Shown here piece after piece: positions 6,797 through 11,821 of a DNA stretch of 11,821 nt (position 1 is its first letter; every line of letters begins with the position of its first letter). Source of the stretch: Rhodocyclaceae bacterium UBA6160 (GTDB lineage Bacteria > Pseudomonadota > Gammaproteobacteria > Burkholderiales > Rhodocyclaceae). The translations under genes were made by a program, and so were the position numbers. The notes under the pieces were generated by a model. The model worked only from the letters and a program-made list of their open reading frames with translations. It did no database searches and had not been told where the DNA came from. The stretch is taken from contig DIUK01000031.1 of the NCBI GenBank assembly GCA_002422995.1, positions 1-11,821 of the forward strand. Reading direction: 5' to 3'.

Positions 6797-8440
6797 TTAA
6801 GCTTCTGTTGTGAATGTTGCACATTCAAATTCACTGCCATGTGCAACGAGGTGCGTGAGCGTGACAACTTCTGCAGAAGTTCGCATGATTTCAATGCGCC
6901 GGCCAATCTGAAAGCTGCCAACAGGCAAGACGAGACTGGCGGGCGACTCTGTTGATTCGTTTGCTTCAATGAAAAAAGCAGGTCGGTGGGGTAGGTGATC
7001 GACCGTGACAATGCGCGCCATGATTGCTTTAGCCTCGCCGGGAAATAACTGAATACCGACTGCTAAAGCGTTGGTATCTTGACGTAAAGTCCAGCGCACA
7101 CAGCCTAAGGTAAAGTTTTTACTTGTTTCGGTACGAGCGGCGACCAATGTTCCTATAGCGATGCGTACGCCCTCTTTAATTGGTCGCGAAATACGTAAAC
7201 CTGCAGCAGACGTATCCAGTAGGTTCCAGTCCTCCATGATGCGCCAGGCCTCAACAGGTAAGGCGTTGGGTGTCGCGGCAGCAATGTCCAAGCGGTGGCT
7301 TGAGTCGCCAAATAATGCAAGCTTTTCTCGCTCTTGTCGTCGTGAGTTGTCATCTTTTGGGGCTGACTGTACCTGACGTTGGCCAGATAAGTGAAAGTGT
7401 GCAGCTTCGTAGCTGACGATGAAATGGCAGTAGCCGCTGGCTCTTTGGCGAATGTGTTTTCGAGTGCTGCCACCTTGACACCAGCGGTGCAGCAGGTGAG
7501 TTAATAACCTGCTGGCATTTGGCTGGGTGACATCATTGCCTAGCTGAAGCTCGTTTGGCGGACGGCCTTGTGCTAGCAGGGCGATGCGCGAGGTTAGGCT
7601 GACGCGGAGCGCAGTGGTCTCTAGCCAACGTCCTTCCTGAGTATCTTGTGGTGCATAGTCTGCTGGTTGGTCTGAGTTCAGGTCAACCCATAAAGGATGG
7701 GCGCAGTTGGAAATATCTTCAGGCGGTTCTCTAAGTAACTTGATTTTTGTTCCCCAGCGCTGGGTCCATCGAGCGACCCAAACCAAGTCTCGGGAAGTAA
7801 ATTCATAGGGGCTGACAATATAAAGCAGATGACACTCTGCATAAACTGCCAAGGGGGTTACTAGCTGCTTGCCATACCGCAATGGGTCTTTAATTTTCTC
7901 GTGGATGAGATTGTTGGATTCAGCAAACAAAAAAATCTGATGCAGTTTTTTCCAGTATCCAAAGTCTGGCAAACGTTTGCCATAGATAAGGTAAAGCTGT
8001 GCTTCTGCGAGCATGGTCAGCGCACGTTGTATTGCCGTGGCATTTTTTCGCGTAGTTAAAGATAATGCTTTAGGGTAAGTTTCTTCAAGTGCATAGACTT
8101 CAATGCATTGCAAATAATTAGCAAACAATGATTGCCAGACAGCAAGCGTACTGTCCAGCGCGGCTTGTTCTGGCGGCGAGAGTGGCAGGGGTTTGTCGAT
8201 GAACTTCTTTGCAACTAGGTTTTGAGTTTTATGTATGGAGCTTCGCAAAGCTTCAAGGATAGAAAAGCGCTCCGCCGCAGAGAGCGTGAAGCGGATCAGC
8301 AGGGATAGCTGACGTAAAAACAAGGCCTGATTTTGTACCGGTTGTGTCAGTGTTAATGCTTGTAACCATTCACGACATTCGGCTGCCGAGGTAAATTCGG
8401 GGGGGTGCTCTGTACTGGTGATAGGCAGGTCGAAATACAT
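6797..8440 (-). CDS. Uncharacterised conserved protein with a PilZ-like C-terminal region
   Basis: This 547-residue protein has no signal peptide and no clear membrane segment, so it is probably cytoplasmic. The first 350 or so residues look largely alpha-helical, rich in Leu, Ala and aromatic residues, and match no motif I recognise. I recall similar proteins, also unnamed, in other betaproteobacteria. The C-terminal part (about 398-530) resembles a PilZ beta-barrel: EDWNLLDTSAAGLRIS contains D-x-S-x-x-G (D409, S411, G414), followed by IAIGTLVAAR, LGCVRW and VGIQLFPG. PilZ domains bind cyclic di-GMP through an R-x-x-x-R motif ahead of D/N-x-S-x-x-G. Here the only upstream candidate (R367, R371) lies 38 residues away, further than usual, so ligand binding is unproven. 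The gene starts 5 bases after the HIT gene stop with a poor ribosome site, suggesting coupled translation. Confidence 0.82.
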   Translation of the reverse strand: MYFDLPITSTEHPPEFTSAAECREWLQALTLTQPVQNQALFLRQLSLLIRFTLSAAERFSILEALRSSIHKTQNLVAKKFIDKPLPLSPPEQAALDSTLAVWQSLFANYLQCIEVYALEETYPKALSLTTRKNATAIQRALTMLAEAQLYLIYGKRLPDFGYWKKLHQIFLFAESNNLIHEKIKDPLRYGKQLVTPLAVYAECHLLYIVSPYEFTSRDLVWVARWTQRWGTKIKLLREPPEDISNCAHPLWVDLNSDQPADYAPQDTQEGRWLETTALRVSLTSRIALLAQGRPPNELQLGNDVTQPNASRLLTHLLHRWCQGGSTRKHIRQRASGYCHFIVSYEAAHFHLSGQRQVQSAPKDDNSRRQEREKLALFGDSSHRLDIAAATPNALPVEAWRIMEDWNLLDTSAAGLRISRPIKEGVRIAIGTLVAARTETSKNFTLGCVRWTLRQDTNALAVGIQLFPGEAKAIMARIVTVDHLPHRPAFFIEANESTESPASLVLPVGSFQIGRRIEIMRTSAEVVTLTHLVAHGSEFECATFTTEA

Positions 8441-8445
8441 ATGGC

Positions 8446-8895
8446 TTAACTCATGAATGAAAGTTGTTGATTCAAGGCGCTTTGCAGAACAGCATTTAAT
8501 GGCGTATCACGCGGTAAGTTAGTGCGGCTTGCCGTTGCCCAAATGGGTGCTGGAAAGTGGCTGTCATTTTGCCAGCGCGGAATGACATGCCAATGAACAT
8601 GCGGAACCATATTGCCCAGACTGGCGAGGTTGATTTTGTCTGGGGTAAGCAGCAGGCGCAGTGTGCGTTCAACAGCAAGAACGACTTGCATCAAATGGGC
8701 GGCATCTGTGGCAGTTAGATCGCTCATTTCCTTGACGTGTTCATGCCAGATGACACGACAAAAACCGGGAAATTGTTCCCCTTCTGCACCGGTTACACGC
8801 ACCACGCGGCAACGCGAGTCCTGCCACAGCAAATCCCCTTCACCGTTAGGCTCCGTATGGTCTTGACGACATAAGGCGCAGTCGATGCTGGACAT
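8446..8895 (-). CDS. HIT-family (histidine triad) nucleotide hydrolase/transferase
   Basis: This 149-residue protein carries the triad HVHWHVIPRW (H99, H101, H103), the active-site motif by which HIT proteins cleave or transfer nucleotides from substrates such as Ap4A, AMP-lysine or other nucleotidyl conjugates. Upstream elements KINLASLGNMVPH (87-99) and FPGFCRVIWHEHVKEMSDL (42-60) also fit. An N-terminal C-x-x-C (C6, C9) resembles the zinc-binding pair of some HIT members. The specific substrate is unknown. The ATG at 8895 has no clear Shine-Dalgarno sequence (ATTTTTTAAATC precedes it), so translation may be weak or depend on the upstream gene, which ends 47 bases earlier on the same strand. 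The next gene follows after 5 bases. Confidence 0.92.
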   Translation of the reverse strand: MSSIDCALCRQDHTEPNGEGDLLWQDSRCRVVRVTGAEGEQFPGFCRVIWHEHVKEMSDLTATDAAHLMQVVLAVERTLRLLLTPDKINLASLGNMVPHVHWHVIPRWQNDSHFPAPIWATASRTNLPRDTPLNAVLQSALNQQLSFMS

Positions 8896-8942
8896 GATTT
8901 AAAAAATACGCCGCCAGAATTGGTTAGCTATAAATTTTTGGC

Positions 8943-11821
8943 TTACAACAATACGCGCTCAATGCCACCTGTATTGACGGTACGCACGTAGTTTGGCAGC
9001 CAATCAGGGCCAAGCACAGCCTTGGCGATTTCGACCACAATGTAATCAGCTTGCGTATTGGCGTCATCGTCATAGCGGCTCAAGCCCTGCAAGCAGGCGG
9101 GGCAAGAGGTGAGAATTTTTACTTCACCTTTGAAACCATCTGCACGTAACTGCGCTGCGCCTTGTGTAATTTCTTCCTGCTTGCGAAATTTTACTTGTGT
9201 GGCGATATCTGGACGGGCGTAGGCAAACGAGCCTGCGTCACCGCAGCAGCGGTCAGATAGCGGTACATTCTGACCCATGAGTGCATTTGTGACGGCCAAA
9301 GGGGCATAGGTTTTCATGGGGGTATGGCAAGGGTCGTGATACATATAGCGTGTACCGCTGACGCCTTCGAGTTTGACACCTTTTTCCATCAGATATTCGT
9401 GGATGTCGAGCAAGCGGCAGCCGGGAAAAATTTTCTCGAATTCATATTTTTGCAATTGATCCATGCAGGTGCCACAAGACACAATGACGGTTTTAATGTC
9501 GAGATAGTTGAGGGTATTGGCGACGCGATGGAACAAAACGCGGTTGTCCATGCTGATTTTTTGTCCCTTGTCTTCTTCGCCCGCCGATGTCTGCGGGTAG
9601 CCGCAACAGAGATAGCCTGGTGGCAACACCGTGGTTGTGCCGATTTCATACAGCATGGCTTGCGTGGCCAAGCCCACTTGTGAGAATAGTCGCTCTGAGC
9701 CGCAACCGGGAAAATAGAAAACGGCATCCGATTCTTCTGTGTTTTTTTGCGGATTACGAATCACTGGAATCAGTTTGTCGTCTTCAATGTCAAGTAGCCC
9801 CCGCGAGGTACGTTTGGGCAAATTGCCCGGCATCGGGCGGTTCATGAAGTGAATCACTTGCGCTTTGACGGTCGGTTTGCCGACAGAGGCCGGTGGATGA
9901 TTGCGCGTGGGCTGGATAAATCCCAGCGCTTTGAATGTTTTGTGTAGTAAGCGCTGCGCTTGGAAGCCAAAATTCATCATGCCTGCACGCAGTAACTTAA
10001 TCGTGCGCGGGTCTTTGGCATTAAGGAAGGTCATCGAGGCAAATGTGCCCGGATTGAATTTCTTTTTCCCTTGTTTGCGTAAAAAATTACGCATGGCGAC
10101 TGACACATCGCCGAAGTCGATATCTACCGGGCAGGGCTTGAGGCAGCGATGGCAAACTGTGCAGTGGTCAGCGACGTCTGAGAATTCATCAAAATGCTGC
10201 AAGGAAATGCCGCGCCGGGTTTGCTCTTCGTATAAAAATGCCTCGATGAGCAAGGATGTGCCCAGAATTTTGTCGCGCGGGGAGTACAACAGGTTGGCGC
10301 GCGGCACGTGCGTTGAGCATACGGGTTTGCATTTTCCGCACCGCAGGCAGTTTTTAATTGAATCGGAAATTTTTCCGATGTCAGATTGTTCCATGATGAG
10401 CGATTCTGCACCCATTAAAGAGAACGAGGGTGTGTAGGCATTTTCCAAACCGCCGCCGGGCAAGAGTTTGCCTCGGTTAAACCGGCCTTGCGGGTCGACA
10501 CGCTGCTTGTAATCGCGGAACGGACGAATTTCATCTTCCGTTAAAAATTCAAGTTTGGTAATGCCAATGCCATGCTCGCCGGAAATGACGCCACCGAGTG
10601 ATTTTGCGAGCACCATGATGCGCGCGACCGCCTGATTCGCGGTTTGCAGCATGGCGTAATCTTCTGAGTTGACGGGGATATTTGTGTGCACGTTACCGTC
10701 TCCGGCGTGCATGTGCAGCGCCACGAATACACGGCCGCGCAGTACTTCTTTTTGCACTGATTCAATGCCTGCCAAGGTCGGGCGAAATGCTGCGCCATCA
10801 AAAATGGATTCCAGTCCGGCCTTGAGCTCGATTTTCCAGGAAGCGCGCAAGCGGTAGTTTTGCAGATCATCAAAGTATTGATCAATCTGATCGAGGTAAT
10901 TCTGCCAGCGCGTTCGTACTTCAGTCACCAGCGTTAAGGCTTGCTCGCGGCGGTCGCCTAAAAACTCTGCCTTGTCGAGGACCGAATCACCACTGTTTAC
11001 AGGCAAGTCGCCCTGCAAGTAAGTTTCCAGTGCATTGGCCAGGGCAATTTTATTAGTCAAGGACAATTCAATGTTGATGCGTTCGATGCCATCGCAATAG
11101 TCACCCATGCGTGGCAAGGGGATGACTACGTCTTCGTTGATCTTGAAGGCATTGGTATGCTTTGAAATAGCGGCGGTGCGGCCGCGATCCAGCCAGAATT
11201 TTTTACGCGTCTCGGCCGAGACAGCGATAAATCCCTCGCCGCTGCGCAGGCTGGCCAGGCGCACGACTTCGGATGCAGCCGCCATGACCGCCGTCTCATC
11301 AGCGCCGACAATATCGCCGATCAGAACCATCTTCGGCCTGCCGTGGCGTTTGGCTTTGGTGGTGTAACCCACGGCGCGTACATAACGTTCATCCAGATGC
11401 TCCAGACCCGCTAATAACGCGCCACCCGGACAAGTTTTGAGGTAATCGGTAATTTCAACAATGGAGGGCACAGCGTCCCTCACCTGACCAAAAAATTCCA
11501 GGCAAACCGTGCGTGTGACAGGCGGCATTTTGTGCAAAATCCACACGGCGGAGGTGATGATGCCGTCTGTACCTTCCTTTTGCACGCCGGGCAGGCCACC
11601 TAAAAATTTATCGGTAACATCTTTGCCCAGCCCAAGCTTGCGAAACTGCGCGCCGGGCATGGTGAGCATTTCTACGCCCAGCTTGGTTTTACCGCTGGCG
11701 TCAAATCGGGTGAGGCGGAAAGTTACGCGCTCTTGCTCGTGAATTTTGCCGAAGTTATGGTCAATGCGCTCAACTTCCAGCCAGTTGCCATCAGGGGTGA
11801 CCATGCGCCACGAAGCCAGGT
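8943..11821 (-). CDS. FAD-linked dehydrogenase fused to 4Fe-4S/CCG oxidoreductase, N-terminus outside the window
   Basis: The reading frame is open to the window edge (LASWR precedes the first visible Met at 11804), so the true start lies beyond it and that Met is internal. Numbering from it, 953 residues are visible. The end of an FAD-binding domain (about 1-110) is followed by an FAD-oxidase C-terminal domain with LHMHAGDGNVHTNIP (363-377) and GEHGIGITKLEF (409-420). Two ferredoxin-type clusters follow: C486, C489, C492, C496 and C548, C551, C554, C558. Two CCG domains complete it (C701, C733-C734, C777, C780; and C826, C853-C854, C901, C904). This order is that of GlcD-GlcF-like or YdiJ-like oxidases of D-2-hydroxy acids such as D-lactate or D-2-hydroxyglutarate, passing electrons to the respiratory chain. 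Betaproteobacterial members, as I recall, exceed 1,200 residues and carry a further N-terminal domain. The substrate is not determined. It heads the visible leftward unit with the HIT gene. Confidence 0.9.
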   Translation of the reverse strand, partial: LASWRMVTPDGNWLEVERIDHNFGKIHEQERVTFRLTRFDASGKTKLGVEMLTMPGAQFRKLGLGKDVTDKFLGGLPGVQKEGTDGIITSAVWILHKMPPVTRTVCLEFFGQVRDAVPSIVEITDYLKTCPGGALLAGLEHLDERYVRAVGYTTKAKRHGRPKMVLIGDIVGADETAVMAAASEVVRLASLRSGEGFIAVSAETRKKFWLDRGRTAAISKHTNAFKINEDVVIPLPRMGDYCDGIERINIELSLTNKIALANALETYLQGDLPVNSGDSVLDKAEFLGDRREQALTLVTEVRTRWQNYLDQIDQYFDDLQNYRLRASWKIELKAGLESIFDGAAFRPTLAGIESVQKEVLRGRVFVALHMHAGDGNVHTNIPVNSEDYAMLQTANQAVARIMVLAKSLGGVISGEHGIGITKLEFLTEDEIRPFRDYKQRVDPQGRFNRGKLLPGGGLENAYTPSFSLMGAESLIMEQSDIGKISDSIKNCLRCGKCKPVCSTHVPRANLLYSPRDKILGTSLLIEAFLYEEQTRRGISLQHFDEFSDVADHCTVCHRCLKPCPVDIDFGDVSVAMRNFLRKQGKKKFNPGTFASMTFLNAKDPRTIKLLRAGMMNFGFQAQRLLHKTFKALGFIQPTRNHPPASVGKPTVKAQVIHFMNRPMPGNLPKRTSRGLLDIEDDKLIPVIRNPQKNTEESDAVFYFPGCGSERLFSQVGLATQAMLYEIGTTTVLPPGYLCCGYPQTSAGEEDKGQKISMDNRVLFHRVANTLNYLDIKTVIVSCGTCMDQLQKYEFEKIFPGCRLLDIHEYLMEKGVKLEGVSGTRYMYHDPCHTPMKTYAPLAVTNALMGQNVPLSDRCCGDAGSFAYARPDIATQVKFRKQEEITQGAAQLRADGFKGEVKILTSCPACLQGLSRYDDDANTQADYIVVEIAKAVLGPDWLPNYVRTVNTGGIERVLL

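Noticed and set aside
9901..10437. 178-residue plus-strand open frame
   Set aside because: It lies opposite the Fe-S region of the oxidase gene; its content is the shadow of cysteine-rich coding sequence.
1..11821. Defence system, prophage, integron or other mobile cassette
   Set aside because: All ten genes are core-type metabolic, regulatory or envelope genes with even codon use; no transposase, integrase, toxin, nuclease or array of repeats is present.

Overview
The window looks like a chromosomal segment of a betaproteobacterium, most likely order Burkholderiales. This rests on the porin type with its C-terminal phenylalanine, the OxyR and PhoR architecture, and the very long FAD/Fe-S oxidase fused in the way common in that group. 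The family Oxalobacteraceae is a guess from general resemblance only. Composition is moderate in GC and fairly even. I see no phage, transposon, CRISPR or RNA gene, and no gene-free stretch longer than about 200 bases.

Left block (1-3097, all leftward). In transcription order it holds a PECR-like short-chain dehydrogenase, oxyR overlapping it by 4 bases (ATGA), a Dps-family ferritin-like protein behind its own candidate promoter, and a fumarylacetoacetate hydrolase (FAH) family enzyme cut by the window edge. OxyR carries both redox cysteines at exactly C199 and C208. Two CTATCA motifs sit directly upstream of the dps -35 hexamer, which suggests, but does not prove, that OxyR controls its neighbour.

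Middle block (3098-5476). A 193-base divergent region contains a near-consensus Pho box with three heptamers at 11-base spacing, followed by phoB and phoR overlapping by 4 bases. This is an autoregulated phosphate-starvation two-component pair. No pst or phoU gene is present in the window. phoR converges on a porin gene, and the gap holds a very strong terminator facing the porin.

Right block (5477-11821, all leftward). In transcription order it holds a truncated FAD-linked dehydrogenase fused to an Fe-S/CCG oxidoreductase, a HIT-family protein, a large uncharacterised protein with a PilZ-like C-terminal part 5 bases behind it, and then the porin as a probably separate unit. The porin leader carries three perfect tandem copies of a 17-base sequence.

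Most of the window is recognisable conserved metabolism and regulation. I do not see a clear new multi-gene system. The points most worth a second look are the PilZ-like protein, the oxyR coupling to a metabolic dehydrogenase, the Dps protein with one ferroxidase ligand replaced by methionine, and the tandem repeat upstream of the porin.
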